Positions 12,818-26,576 are shown, counted from the stretch's first letter. The stretch is DNA of 64,000 nucleotides from Sindora glabra (GCA_020226215.1 CM035235.1:40349457-40413456), one strand, 5' to 3'. Numbers and translations: made by a program. The notes: a model not told the origin generated them from the sequence alone.

Positions 12818-15800
12818 TGGACAACTATTTCGTTTTATCATAATACTAATATATATTTTATGGTTATACTTTTACATGTAATTGAGAACATAATAAAGTA
12901 TTACTTGGATTTGTGCACAACTTAAAATTAAAGAGTATGTCTTTATAACTTTCTGGAACCACAGCGAAATAAAATGATGAAATTCAATTAAAGAATTATG
13001 CATTTTTTAGATAAATTTTCGAAATAAAAATATGATACGTATAAAAAAAATGAGATCTGAAATTGAGTTTCAAAATTTTTATATTTATTAAATTAAATTT
13101 TATAAATTTACTTTATTACCTTGTATTTAATTAAATTATGCAATTTGAATTAAAATATATTAAAACTTTACTCCTTTCCTTTCCTAAATAGAATTGTTTC
13201 AAAATTTGAACTTACGCCTGTAAATAAATAGAAAAGTTGTTTGATCATAGTTTAATACGGAAAGTTCTATTTTTTGAAAAATAAAAAATAAATAAATTAT
13301 TTAACTGATTATTATCTATCAAATTAAATGAAATAAGATTATTTAAAAATTTTATTTTCTATAAATTATGAGAAGGTAATTACTCACCTTTTATCTAAAT
13401 AAGTTTTACTTTTTTTTATAAACATAAAAATAAAATTATTTATTTTTATTAAATTTAATTAATAATAATTAAAATTTATTAATTTATATCATAATAATAT
13501 TAAGAATATTAATTTATGTCATAATAATATTAAGAATATAATAGCTATTTTGTTGATATTTTTCAAAAAAATTAAAAAAACATTTTTTAAGAAGTATCAC
13601 TTTTTCAATATCAATTAAATAATTTTAAATACTTTCTAAAAAATTCACTTAAAAATCATTTTCTGAAAATTTTAATTTTTTATAAAAACTTATTTATGGT
13701 GTGGATTAAACTACTCCAGGAAGAGGATTGTCAATAAAGTCTGTTTAAGGCGAATCTTCTTCCTCCGAAGAACTCCTTCTTGGTGGTAGAAGGGTATATA
13801 AAGTATTAAATTAAGGTTTATGAATAAATTATAAAATTTAGGTTTATTAAATTGAATCATTATTTTTAATTTGTTATAAAGATGTTTCCTTCCATTTCTT
13901 GACTGTACCATACCCATAGAATTTATAAATTATCATGCTATTTCAATTTCCAGTATTCTTTAATTTCTTTACATTTTTTTAATCCTATCTAAGCAAAATA
14001 ATTATCGCTTTTCTCTTAAGTACAAAGAAAAATATATTTCACGTAGAATCCTTTGAAACTTCAATACCGGTTTCCGCGAGATATACTAATGTTAAAAATA
14101 TCTTTCGTAAAAATATAATTATAAAGTAGTAAAATAGTAAGAAATAATTAATATATTTAATATTAAATATAATAAATTTGATAAAAAATAACTTTGTTTA
14201 ATAAAAAATTATTTTTATTCACTAATATAATTTTAAAAATAATTTTTGTAATTACAGAATATAAAAATATATAATACTTCTTTGTTTATATATAAAGAAA
14301 TACAACTTTCTTATGAAAATTATTTTTAAAAAACAAATGGAGTCCCTTTTTAAGAAAAGTTGTTTTTTTAAAATATAATTTTAAAAATAATTTTTTTAAT
14401 TACAAAATATAAAAACACATGATATTCTTTTATTTATATAAAAAAAATTTCTCATGAATTTTTTTTTTTAAAAAAAGAAACGCAGCCTGATAATTGAGTA
14501 AGTTCTAACACTATCAAAACACGTTAAAATACACAAAAGGGATGTCAGGAAATGGGGCAAAAACTGGTCCAAAAGGAAAAGTTGATAGACTATTTACTTG
14601 CTTGCTTCAATTATTGACTAGGAAGAGCAAGGATGAAGAAGTATCCGGAGGGGTTTGGGACCGTTTACCATATACTTCACCGCTTCTCGCAGAGAAAAGG
14701 TAGCGAGAAAATTTAAGAATAAAAAAGTAAAAAAAAATAGATTTTTATTTATTATTTCTAAAATATTTTTTATTTTTTTTTAAATAAAAGTTCATAATTG
14801 GGAATTGTTTCTATAATTTATTTTTAAAAATTATAACTCTTAATATACGACTTAAAAACAAAAAAAATATAAAAATAACTTTTATATTTTTTTTAATTTG
14901 TTTTATTTTTCTTGATATTATGCAATTAACTAAAACGTTTTTTATATGCAATATTAATCAATCTTTATTTTTTATTTTCTTTATATCTGAAAATAAATTT
15001 TGAATATAAAAAATATTTTTTTTAAAAAATAAAAATATATTTAAATACAACCAATATTTTCCTTTACTTAATTATAAAGTAGAAAATAAATGAAAGAGAA
15101 AATGAGTAGGAAAAAAGAATAGGGCCCATCAATTTTTTTCTGTCACATATGGACAAAAATGAGTGGAAAACAACTTTATTACAATGTTTTCCTTTTGTAG
15201 AGTATAAAAGAGAAGGATGAGAAAGGATTTAAAGAATAAAATAATAAAGAATGAGATCTAAGAGTTTTTTTGATATATATGAGTGAAAAAAGAATTAAAA
15301 ATTGACTTACTATAATTTTTTCTTAATTTTATTTAATTTGACAACTAACTTTTGAATTTAAAGGGTTAAATTATTATTCAATTTAATTTAATTTTTATCT
15401 AAATAAATAAAAATTATTTTTCTTTTCTTTAGTCATATTTTCCCAACGTCTAACTAAGAAAAAAATATTATTATTTTTCTCTTATTTTTTTCTTCTTATT
15501 TATTTTCCTCTTTTTTTTATTTACATTCCGATAAGATTGTTAAATTGATTCAAATTCGTAAATCAGTTCACAAATTTTATGAATTTTAATGAACTTAATT
15601 TATCTAAAATTAAATCTATTTTTTACGAGTATTATGAATTGAATAAATACAGGCTAATCTATAGATTCGTAATTAAAATTTACAGATTATTTTGTGAATT
15701 TTGCAAATTTTAATAAATTCAAATTTCCTAAAATTTAAACGATTGTTTTCATTAATAATACATGTCGACGACCGTTTTAGACTCCGTGCATTCCGGAAGG

Positions 15801-15978
15801 ACTAATTGAAGGAGGCTAAGAGAGGTGACTCTAATTAAGGAGAGAGTGCGGTTGGATCACATTTGTGAGTTGCTACACGCGCACACATTAATTCAAAGTT
15901 CAACCGTATTAATTGCAAGCCATGGCTTTGTGGTCCAATTCCTCTCTTCCATACCGTTTTTCACAGCAGGCGAGTAGT
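11903..15978. other. Intergenic DNA with minor repeats
   Basis: Open frames of 93-94 codons at 11,920-12,522 overlap in different frames and have no domain. A 19-bp tandem duplication (CAATGTCAACGTTATGTT) lies at about 12,129-12,167. A direct duplication of about 110 bp with a spacing near 149 bp (TATAATTTTAAAAATAATTT) lies at 14,223 and 14,374. GC-richer patches at 14,520-14,700 and 15,760-15,975 could be gene relics but show no exon structure. Confidence 0.45.
12785..12815. repeat. (TA)n microsatellite
   Basis: About 15 uninterrupted TA dinucleotides in intergenic DNA. Confidence 0.95.
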
Positions 15979-16002
15979 CCCCCCCCCCCCCCCCCCCCCC
16001 CC
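15979..16002. repeat. Poly-C homopolymer, 24 bases
   Basis: An unbroken run of 24 C sits in a patch that is GC-richer than its surroundings and is followed by GGCGTCAGCGCC. Long C/G homopolymers are rare in AT-rich plant DNA. The G strand could form a quadruplex. It could also mark an assembly or polymerase-slippage artefact. Confidence 0.9.
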
Positions 16003-19000
16003 GGCGTCAGCGCCTTTCATAATATAACGTTATTTAATATTGGCCAGACATTATTCCTTTGAACTTTATTTGACTTTATTTATTCTATGTTATTAAAATA
16101 TATTTATTATCTATTTTTATTTAATTAATAGTGTAAAAAATCTACCTTCATTAATTTTTTATTTAATACCTTGATAAAACATTTTTTATATGTAAAAATT
16201 CTGTTAAAACTCCTTTTTTTTATATTCGATTTTTCTACATTTCAATTTACCAATACTTAAAATCTATATTTCATTTTAAGTTTAGTCAATTAAATTCACA
16301 TGAATAATGGCACTACAAGTTGTTATAATTTGTATTTAGTAAATAAATACACTTTGTAGTTATGAAATAATAATTATGGAACTACTAAATATAATTTTAA
16401 AATTTAAAAGTCTAGGATCACAACAATATAATTATGAAATAATAATTATATAGTTTATAATTATGGAACTACTAAATTTAAAAGTCTTTAACTATTTCTG
16501 ATTTCTTATGATCTTCAAATTGTTATGAAATAATAATTATGGAACTACAAACAAAAGAAGGATTATTAGAAGAAAACCAGTAAAAGAAGATACACTTTTC
16601 TCGAGGTAATTAATGCAGTGAAAAATAAAATTTTAATTATTAAACTTGTTTTTCCACATGAAAAATAATGGTGTTCATAGAAATACTTAAAGACTTTTCT
16701 AAACTAATATTTTTACAGAAAATTAAATCAATATAATAATTTTAAAAATTCTTTTCTAATTTATGCTTGGTGTTGGAGACCTTTCTAGAATTAAGGCATT
16801 AATTTCCCTAGCCATTAGATAGAAATTGTTGCATATGTGAATCTTTTGATTTCTTATGGAAAGTTAATAGAGGAGAATTTTTTGCACTATTAAATAAATA
16901 AAAGTATGTGAAAAAGTACATTTTAAAAGTATAAGGTGTAAATTACGCATAAAAAAAAAGTTTAGGAAGATTTTGTGTAATTTACTCTAAAATATTACAA
17001 TTCTCAAGTCTTTAATGAAAAAAATTAAAATTTTAAAATTTAATAAAGAATAATTAATTTTAAAATTTATAATTATCCACTCTCTTAATTTTTTATCAAG
17101 AATTATGACATTAATTAAAACATAAATTGTTATATTATTATTTGAATAATAAAAAATATGTAATGTTATAAAGATGATTAATTAAATCCTAAATAATTAT
17201 ATCTTTATTTTGAATATTTTGAATAAATTAAGATAATTTAATTATAAAGTAAATATTAATTAATTTAATTAATATATCTATTTATATTAACATGTTATTT
17301 TATATTATTTTAAAATTCTCATTTAATTTAATAGGTAATTTTTTAAACACTTCTAATACAATTAACTAATTTATTAATTGCTAATTAACTTATCATTTAT
17401 TAGGCAACTTATTAATTAATTGGTTGCAACAAACAATTTACAATAAATGTTATAACTTTTGTATATAATTCTTGTAATTTTTTTTTAAAAATTTACAATT
17501 TTTTTATAGATTTTGGCTATAACAAATATAAAAAAGATTATAAATTCATCAATTAAAAATGTATAAAAATTCTAGAATTTTTCTTAGTTTATATAAAATC
17601 TAAAACATTAAATAAAAATAAAAAAATTGAATTTTATTTATAAAAGTTACAAAAGCATATATTAATTCCAATTTCTTCTATTGAAAGGAGATTAAAATCT
17701 TATTTCAATCCTTAAAGTATTTAGTTTGTATTAATTCTATTCCTAAAATAAGATTTGATATCTGAAATTTTAAATTTATATAAAATTTTGATATCTTATA
17801 AGAATTAAATTGATAGAAAATTTTAATTCTCAACCCTTATGCAGGTTTAAAATTTCAAAGATTAAATTAATATAAATTTTACTTTATAATCAAATAGAAT
17901 TTTAGTCAAGTGTAACTGTTCATTTCTCTATTTATTTTTTCTTTTCTAATTTCTTACTCTATCAATAAATACTTCTTTACTTTCCTCTGCATTTGAATCC
18001 TTTTTTGTCCAACATGCTACATTTGTCCACGTAAATTAGACCTATATACCAGATAGTTTTTTGATCCAATGGAAAAGCATATTAATTCTAAATATATTAT
18101 ATTTAGTGTTGGACAGATATTCAAATTTCGAGGATGATTTTTATTTAAAAAAATAATTAATGTTCCAACCCGGAACGATTCTCCAGCCACGGTCTCACCA
18201 CGCTTTGTCTAATTACCATCTATCTGTCACATGTAGAGTCAACAAAAGAAGTCAATACATATGGTGAAGACATTGCATGAAAAACAAGTTGTCTAATTAC
18301 TTTGCATTCAATCTTTGAGAGTGAAAGCTCGTCGTCGGACTCGGATAAATGCGGGTCTCTCTCAATGGCCTCGTCCCCACTACATGGCCTCCCTTTATTT
18401 GTCTACAAAATCACCACATTAAGAAATTATTCTATACAATAATTCTAATTTTCATAAAAAAATCAACTTTAGTATTTATTCGTCATTTGTAATATGCAAA
18501 ATTTTGTTTCCTAGAATATATATAATTTTTAAACTTTTAGAAGAACTAATTCAAAAATTATTACCTATGTATCTCTGGCTGTTTCGTAGTGCAACAAAAA
18601 AAATTAAAATTATTGCAATTTAAAAATAAAGATATTAAATTTTCCATACTATAATTCATCTTTTTCACAAAGAAAATTTTCAACTTTACTATTCATATAT
18701 CACTATTAATATGCAAAGTTTTTGTGTTGAAAAATATATACCATTTTTCATGCTTAGGGACTATACCTTTTTTATTATGTATGAGACAAATTCCCACTCA
18801 AAATAGGAGTAGTAAATGGTAAATACCTCCCAATAAAGACATCTCTAATGATCGAAGTCAAGATCTTTCATTGAGCCTAAAATGCCTTAAAACTTAGTCT
18901 GCTATCATTGAGTTAACCAATTGTTGGTATTACAAATAGGAATTGAAACCCGAATCTTAATGTATTAATAAGGGTGCTTAATCGGCATTGGACTCGTAGG

Positions 19001-19980
19001 CATGGCTGACTAGTCCATAGACTTTTTGCATAAACCTTGGACTAGTTGCATTTTTAAGGTAAAATAGGCCAATTTGGTAGGCTTGTGGTGCAGACCAGAC
19101 TAACTAAAATAGACTCGCTTAAAATATAAGCCTTAACAACCGAACCCATGCAAGCTTTGATTTGATCAAGTCCACCCCTTTTAGCACTCCTATATATCAA
19201 ACATAATTATAGAATGACCATAATTATTAATGATGAAATATTGATTATAATATTCTTTTATTATTTAACTTTTTATTAAATTAGTAATATAATTTTATAT
19301 CCAATTGAAATGATGATAATTGTTAACCTCCGCAACAATTAGAGGGATCAAATTTTCTCAAATCATCTTTAACCAATTAATTGAATACAAACTTGGTCGA
19401 TTAAGAATGGCTAGCATACAACTATCGATTGAAAATGATGAAAAAAATGTAAATTTCACATAATTGATTAATTTCAATTTTGTATCCTTTAATTACAACA
19501 AACAAACACTAACCAAACTTCAAATGTGAATGCTTAAATGTTAATATGCTTGAATAAAAGTCCATATTTGATGTTCTTATTTAACCATGTTTATAACTTA
19601 ATACTTGATTAATTATTATGGTTTTATTAATGGTGTAAATAAGAGTTTTTAAGCCAATTTTAGCCATTGAATCAATATTTGTATATTGTTGAAATATATT
19701 TTTTCTAGGTTTTAACCTAATGGAAACCACCTTTAACTAATCAAAATAAAATTAGTTAAACTTTGTTAACATTATACACTCAATTGATTTTAGTTTAGGA
19801 ATAGCATGCATATGGTTAAATTCAATCAATTAAAAAAAGACCTTACTCAGATTTATTGGATTGATGATCACCCCTAATCAACTACCACTCCTTTAATTAG
19901 ATGAAAAGACTATTTATAATACTAATTAATGATAATAAAATAATAAAAGATATTATAGTCAATTTACCATTATTTCTATG
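16003..19980. other. AT-rich intergenic DNA with short repeats
   Basis: The block TTATGAAATAATAATTATGG recurs (with one variant) near 16,360, 16,431 and 16,523, giving three dispersed copies. A GC-richer patch at 18,160-18,410 has no coding signal. A segment at about 18,960-19,190 begins AAGGGTGCTTAATCGG and ends AAAAGGGGTGG-type text in reverse, resembling a small hAT-like element, but its flanks do not give a clean 8-bp duplication. Confidence 0.4.
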
Positions 19981-20764
19981 TGAATTTGGTTCGTGGTGTA
20001 TGCCAATACTAATTAATTATAATACTAACTAATGTACCTTTTATGACCTTTTCTAGGTCATGACTCACCTAGAAAAGGTACATCGCACCCTCGTCACCTT
20101 GCAATAATCAAGGCCATAACATCAAGGCAAGAAGGTCTTGTTTTGATCACAAATGTGATAATAAGACAAAACTGGGCTACCTTCATTGTGTTAATTATAT
20201 CATATTCATGATAGTAAAGTAGAGTACATTGTGTTCTCATCATGTATCTCATAACATCAAAATCACAAATCAAGGTGTAACACGTCTTGATCTTATCATA
20301 TAACTATGATATCAAGGTGCAACGCGACTATTTCCATTACATATTCAATGGATCCATCTACACCTAATGAGTCTCCCTCTAATATGGATGGTCTTCTATG
20401 AAAGCTTAGGCTACGCGCCTTCCACCTTTACTTTGTTTTAAGATTTGAATTTGCATATAGTCACGAAGGTTTGACACCAAATAATAAAGGTCCAATCTTC
20501 TAGTTAGAAAATGCAATCTTGATAATGGGTTGTGTGTTTTTAGAGTGTAGAAGAACATATTGCCACTAGTTCCAAGGAAAATCTTAGTGAAATGAATTAG
20601 CTGGATTGAAGCAAGGATCTCATCTAGTGCAAATATGAAGCACTAAAATGGCACCTTCATGTTTCACACTCAGTAGGGGTATAAAGAACTCTAGCATAGT
20701 GTTAAAATGCAATTTTAGAATAAAAATGCGACGATGCTTGAAAGTAGTACAAATCAAACATGCA
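19981..20764 (+). repeat. Dispersed repeat R1, copy 1; possible 5' LTR of the gypsy element
   Basis: This segment runs TGAATTTGG...ACATGCA and is co-linear with 60,155-61,854. Shared anchors in order are GTGTATGCCAATA, GGTCATGACTC/GGCCATGACTC, AAAAGGT(A/G)CAT, GGGCTACC, TCATAACATCAAAAT, CAATCTTGATAATGG and CTA(G/A)CA(T/C)(A/T)(G/A)TGTTAAAATGCAAT. The two copies are in direct orientation and flank the decayed gypsy coding region, and this one could begin with TG and end with CA. That arrangement suggests an LTR pair of about 0.78 kb. However, no clear primer-binding site or matching target duplication is seen, so a dispersed non-LTR repeat remains possible. Confidence 0.45.
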
Positions 20765-20849
20765 GCTAACTAACACAACTACAAAATTCCAATTCTATGT
20801 CGGTGGATAGATGATGTTAAAAGGCAAAATCAATGTATATGTTAATGTT

Positions 20850-21430
20850 GTGGCATTTTTAAAATTATTAGGAATACAATGATAGTTAGTAAATACAATC
20901 CACATATATTTTGACATGGTGATATTTTTTAAACTCCTAAGAAACCTAAGATCATGATATTTTGTTTAACTAACATCATAATGTATGACATTTGAAGGAT
21001 GCTGGGAAAAAAAGGAAACTTGAATATCAATTTTAAAATTAGTTGATGTTTATTTAGATGCGATGGCATTTTTATAATTATTAAAAAATTTAATTAATGT
21101 CATAATGTATATCATTTGAAGGTTGTTGAGAAAATGGGAAAACTTAAAACATTGGATTTAGAATTAACTAATGTAAATTTGGGTGCAGTAGTATTTTTGA
21201 AATTTTGATGAAACTTAAAACATTGATTTTTTACTTAACTAACGTTATAATATGTAGCATTTATGTTAATTTTAGAATTAATTGATATTTATTTAAATAT
21301 AGTGATATTTTTAAAATTATTAAAAAATATAAAAGGTCAATTTTTTACGTAATTGATGGTAAAATGCATGGCATTTAGAGGTTGGAAAAAAATAAGAAAA
21401 ATTTAAGATATCAATTTTAAAATAACCAAT
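20850..21430. repeat. Degenerate tandem array, four to five units of about 110-150 bp
   Basis: Units share a core reading approximately TTAACTAACATCATAATGTATGACATTTGAAGG, then GGAAAACTTGAA, then TATCAATTTTAAAATTA and TTTTTAAAATTATTAAAAA. Cores start near 20,967, 21,092, 21,237 and 21,346, with a partial unit before. The array lies just downstream of repeat R1 and upstream of gag, a position where Tat-type gypsy elements often carry tandem repeats. Confidence 0.6.
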
Positions 21431-23600
21431 GTATAAATTTATTAAAATCTAGCAAGAACCTTAGATACAGTGAAATTTTTGTGCTATTAATAAAGCACAA
21501 CTTATTCTTTTTATCATTACCGCTCTCCCTTTCCCTTTTCTTTTTTTTCCAACTCAATCTCTATCTCTGTCTCTATCTAACTTTCTCTACAAAACTCTAG
21601 ATATTCTTCTATCATTCACTATATATTACAGAGCTACCAATACTCCTTTAACTAACATCAAGCATGAAATAAATATCTTCTTCTAAGACATTGGTTCAAA
21701 ATATAAGAGATGCCTTTTCTTTCTTCTATTTCTCTCAAGTTTTTGTCTTTTCCATTTTTGTGATTTTTTTGCATAGGTTTTTTCTTAAGAGATATTTGTT
21801 TGTGTTTCCTTAACATAGCTTCTAAGGTTATACATAAGTATTAGATACCAATTATATATTTAATAAAATGCTGCAATTGAAATTGAAATGGTCGAACAAC
21901 AATAAAAAATGGAAAAAGTCTATAAAAATGACCCTTTTTCATGATTTTAGCAAGGGTTTTACATATATGAATATATCTTAAAAAGTTATATAAAATTGAT
22001 ATAAAATTTGTTCTAAATGGATAATTGAGCATGAAATTATGACTTTTAAAAATTTTTACTTCAAAATACATATTTTTATACAAGATGTCAAGTTTATTTA
22101 ATTTTATGTGTAAATATTTTGGTGAAGAAATCAAAAACTAATTTAGAAAAAATTTAGGCAAACATTTCACATTAATTACTTATTAGAAATTAACATCTTT
22201 AACTTTGTACTAGTTACTAAATAGTTTGTCTTATAAGAAATGATAATAGTTTTATTGTTATGGAAATTGACATTATTTTTCTTTTTCATGATGGTTTTGT
22301 AATCAATGTCATAAAATACTTATAATGATGTTCAATAAAACATCAATCATATTTTAACATGAAATCCTCTAAATACCTGATATCAATTAGCTTTTTTATA
22401 GTAAGTGTAACCCTAATGACTTGTCACCTTATGCTTACATTTTTCATGTTCTAATTATGAAACACTAACCTATAAATGCCTTTTTCAACTTAAAAGGGAT
22501 AATACATTTTTTGAAGCCTAATTTAGCCTCCAAAATATCTTATAAATCATTAAACTTCTTCCATACCTACTAGTAACCTTTGTCCAGCTTTAATTGCATT
22601 CAATTGCCACTTCATCCTTATAAATACCCTTTATTAACTAACCACAACCGAACCTCAGAACCCAACATAGTGGATTTAGCATACCAAAACTCTACAAAAA
22701 TACATTTGTTGAACAATTTTATGTATTTTCATGATTTAAAGTATTAACAACAACACTTAGAGTCCTTTACTATTTTCCCCTTGTGTGGATGCAAAGTGCA
22801 TACTTCTCTTCCCTTGAAAATTCACTTCATGTGATTCTTTTTCATTGTACTTATGTATCTTTTTTTGCTTAACCAATTTAACACAAAGGACTTAAATATA
22901 TTTTGGTGACTTTACTATAGAGTTATATACAATAATGGTGTCTCATGATATTATTTTGATTAAAGGGTAAAACAATTCTATAGCTTATAATGGAGTTTGT
23001 TCTTTAACCCAAAAATCATAGTACATGAGTGCTGAAAGGTAGCCCTGCCCATTTTAGTGAACATAATATGCATAACTAAGAAAGATTATCCCAACAAAGT
23101 GACCAAGGGCTGGCAAATGCAAACAAAGGAAATGGTTATCTTGGTTACTAGGAGGCTAAAGATACTAACATCACAATGTTGGCTTCTATGCTTAATGGCC
23201 TTTTCAAACATCAATAGTGAATAGGCCAAGCATTACCCTAAACGATCAACCTTTCACAAGTCTCATGCAAAATGGTGGTAATCCTTTTCCACTATTAACT
23301 ATAATAAATCTTCACGGAAACAAATTTGAAGAATCACCTAGAGATAAGGATTTTTAAAATAACAAGCCTAAGATAATAATGAAGAAGTTATCCAATCGCA
23401 TAATGATAAGTTGTGATAAACACAACAATAGTGCATTGGGGAACCCAACGATTATTGCCATAACTTTTTCAGCAAAGATGATTTGTAAAGATTCCTAAAG
23501 GAAAATAAGTAAAAGTTTGTCATTTACATTAATTTCAGGCTCTTTCTTCCTCAAACACTATTTATATATCTTTATTTGCATGGTTAATAACCACTTTTTT
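21431..23600. other. Leader-like, non-coding stretch upstream of gag remnant
   Basis: No protein match is recognisable. It contains a pyrimidine-rich tract at about 21,510-21,600 and a 97-codon minus-strand frame at 21,841-22,134 without domain features. By position it is probably the 5' untranslated part of the gypsy element at 23.6-31.9 kb plus the decayed start of its gag. Confidence 0.4.
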
Positions 23601-23605
23601 TCTAA

Positions 23606-24300
23606 AAGTTTGATGGTGGTAAAAACATGAAGAAGCATGTGCACTAATTTAGTGATGATTTGGAAGTATATGACTTAGATGACATTTTGCAATTAAAGGA
23701 GTTTTCCAAGTCTCTCACTGGTCATGCCTACTTTTGCTACATAAAGTTACAACCTAAGTCCATTTATACATGAATCAAAATAATGCAAATCTTCTATAAC
23801 AAATTCTTTATTTTTTTTTAATAAAAGCTAGGCTTGTTAAATGAGCTAACCCATATGAATACAGGCTAGCTTATAACGGGCTAGGTCTATAATAAGCCAA
23901 TCTATATTGTCCGTGTTCAAATAAGTCCAATTTTAATGAGTCTAAACCTATTAAAACTCATGATGAATTAGGACGACCTATGGGTTTTGACTGTAAGTCT
24001 ATAAAATTAGCATATACGAGTCGACTTGTGGTAGACTAGGTCCATAGTGGACTAACTTGTACAACCTATATTTGAAAATAGGTTCAATTTTAAAGGTTTA
24101 AACATGCCAAAACTTGTGATGGGTACAGACTGACCTTTGGATTATGACCTATTTGATATACCTAATAGAAGCATCCACTTGATGGACATAAATAAGATCA
24201 AGCAGAGGTATAGAGAAGATGTAGTATCATATGTTAGGTGATATAGTGATTATATGTACGAATGTCAGAAACTCTTGATAAACTTAATCTAATCCGAAGT
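23606..24300 (+). pseudogene. gag: Ty3-gypsy gag remnant (retrotransposon gag domain), split by a hAT-like insert
   Basis: Translation of 23,606-23,773 gives a typical plant gypsy gag core: KFDGG near the start, HVH, DLEVYDLDD, then LKEFSKSLTGHAYFCYIKL and PKSIYT. It continues as ...IMQIFYNKFF and, after an interruption at 23,829-24,164, resumes as MDINKIKQRYREDVVSYVR. Both halves align in order with the conserved retrotrans_gag core, which forms the particle around element RNA. In-frame stops (TAA after HVH, TGA after SIYT) and the insertion make it non-functional. The downstream zinc-knuckle part is not recognisable. Confidence 0.75.
23829..24164. mobile_element. hAT-like non-autonomous insertion in gag, 336 bp
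   Basis: The insert interrupts a gag reading that continues on both sides. It is flanked by near-identical 8-bp sequences, ATAAAAGC (23,821-23,828) and ATAGAAGC (24,165-24,172), the length expected for hAT elements. Its ends are TAGGCTTGTTAAATG and, in reverse complement, TAGGTATATCAAAT, a weak inverted repeat. No transposase is present. Confidence 0.65.
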
Positions 24301-25179
24301 TGCATCACTAACTTAGATGGTCTTGTGCAGTTGTATTTATAGCAGAATAAATACTTTCTTTTTGCAATCTCATAATGCATATAAAATGCATCTTTGCATT
24401 ATTTAAGCAATAATCTCTTAAATCACAAGCATATAAAAATCACCATATAAAAGTCTCATTTATAGAATCATTTGTTAAAAAGAAAGAAAATATACCCTAG
24501 CTTGGGTTCATTCTAGCCAAAAGGAAATATAAAGGAGGCCACTTTTTATGAAATATAAGACTAGCAAGTTGCCACATTAGAAAGGGAAAATTCTGCTACT
24601 TTTCTCTTATCATATCAAAAAGGTTTATATGATGTTGGAAACTTAGGTTCAAAATGATGTTAGCATGTTGCCACCACCTAAAGGTCTAGTGGTTAAAATT
24701 AAATGAAAATCTCTTTATTTTTTGTTGATATCACTAATCAACCATTCATAAAATAGAGGATTATTATACCTTAAGGACCATTTTCTAGCAAAAAAATGTG
24801 CTACCAAGTTAAAGCTCTTAGAAGAAGAAAAGGCAACCATAAAGCATATTAACATAGAGCCTTTGTAATATACAATATGAATACCATCTCATGCAAAGAT
24901 TATTCCATTATTAAGGTATAAGCCTATCACTCTATTAGAGAAATAAGATTATAAGATGATTGTGATGCCTTCATAGCCTATGCAAAGGTAAAATCTCATA
25001 TTTTCTATTCTTTCTTCAAAATGATTAATTTTGATAAAATAGGCAAGCACCAAGCATCATTGGATATCATTAAAATAATCTAAGCCTGCAAAGGAGGTGA
25101 CATGTACTCATAATGTTGTGATCATATTTTGTGAATCAAACTTACAAGTTTCCAATGCAAGGCATAATTGACCTTTGTA

Positions 25180-25540
25180 CTTAGAAGCCATAATGAAAGG
25201 GTGAAGAATTAAATATGCTCTTGTAGATAATGGGTCAATAGTTAGTATCATCACCGTGTCTTTATTATATGCTATCAATTATATAGACAAATGCATTCAT
25301 AAGATGCTTATTATCCTTAATCTATTTAAAGGGACCTCAAGTCATACCATCAATCATGTTTATCTAAACTTGGAAGAGTCGTAATTATCATGTCCTACTT
25401 AAAAAGCATTGGCTATATATGCATGATTAGGTTCCACCCACTTTTTAACAGTGTCTTAAGGTAAATTTTAAAGGCAAAGATGTTAAATTATTTGTGGTAA
25501 GAGTCTAACACATAGAACAGACACTCTTTGAAGCTCTCAG
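25180..25540 (+). pseudogene. pro: Ty3-gypsy aspartic protease remnant
   Basis: The frame around 25,200 reads IKYALVDNGSIVSIITVSLLYAI, which matches the retropepsin active-site loop (D-x-G-S/T, here DNGS) followed by the hydrophobic flap-side strand. The text after it, with degraded GSTHFLTVS near 25,430, fits the segment that follows protease in Tat-type gypsy polyproteins. The protease would cleave the Gag-Pol polyprotein. Several frame changes separate it from gag and RT, so it is inactive. Its position between gag and RT is as expected for gypsy. Confidence 0.7.
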
Positions 25541-25786
25541 ACCTAAGAACTAATGCAATTATAAGCCTTGTCAACATTCCCATTAATGTTAGATTGGAGC
25601 TAGCCAAGGGAGAAAGCCAAAAGAATACAAAAAAAGGAACTCCTAGTGAAATCATGAAGTTAGCATATAATAACACGAATGAATTGGTGTTACTATATAT
25701 GCATAATAACCTTCCTAGTAAGAGACTTAGGAAAACTAATAGCAAGAACACCTAGAAGATGTTAATAATAGTCATTTACTTTAAAG

Positions 25787-26189
25787 TCTATATATATATA
25801 AATCAGGACGAGTGCACCTCATTTGTGCAAGCCTACCTATATTCAAAATGGGCTAAATTAGTTAACACCATAGGGGTTCATATGTAGCTCGCATTTTTTT
25901 TACTATTAAAAATAATAAAACCATTTGAAACACATATGTGAAAATCAAAATCAAACTGTAAAAGTTAATGAGGGCACCTTCAAAAGGATATTGGATTGAG
26001 TTATATTAAAAAAATTATTTTTTCATAAATTATAATTAACTAATTAGATTCTTTTTTATTTCATGGAATGAGTTAATAAAATAAGTCTAAAAAATTATGT
26101 TAGGCCATTATGCATTAAATTGAGCATAAAGCCTAAGCCACCTCATACCCATATGGGTTCGCAAGCCTTAGGTTCATTTTACATCCCTA
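25787..26189. mobile_element. Possible hAT-like insertion, about 400 bp
   Basis: The segment is bounded by CTTTAAAG (25,779-25,786) and CTCTAAAG (26,190-26,197), a 7-of-8 match at the right length for a hAT target duplication. The right end reads ACATCCCTA, whose reverse TAGGGATGT resembles hAT termini, but the left end is a TA-rich run and does not pair well. No coding content. Confidence 0.4.
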
Positions 26190-26576
26190 CTCTAAAGATA
26201 ATACAAAGAAAATGGCATATGGCTTTTTATGGTATAAGCATCCTTTAGACAAAGTAAAAATTGTGTTAGTTATCCCCCTCTCTAAACCCTACAAAAGAAG
26301 TCATTAAAGAGTGATTAGTGAACCCATAAAAGTTTGAAGAAACATAACTTGATGATTGCTATGGTTTAGTTGTATAAGAACTAGAAACAACTAAGTTAAT
26401 GGCATATGCTAACCTATGTGGATAAATATGACCTTAGTCCTTGTCATTTTATTTAGAAAGTATCATAATGTGTTCCTGAGGGATTACCATGAAATACTAG
26501 GTTAAGCCTAACACTGATCACCCATCATTTATCTATTAAGCCTATAAAGTATTTGTCATGTAGTTGCCATAATGAT

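Noticed and set aside
18860..18960. tRNA-like A-box and B-box wording (AACTCAATGATAG, GGTTTCAATTCC on the minus strand)
   Set aside because: The boxes are in the wrong order for a tRNA or SINE on that strand and no cloverleaf can be drawn.
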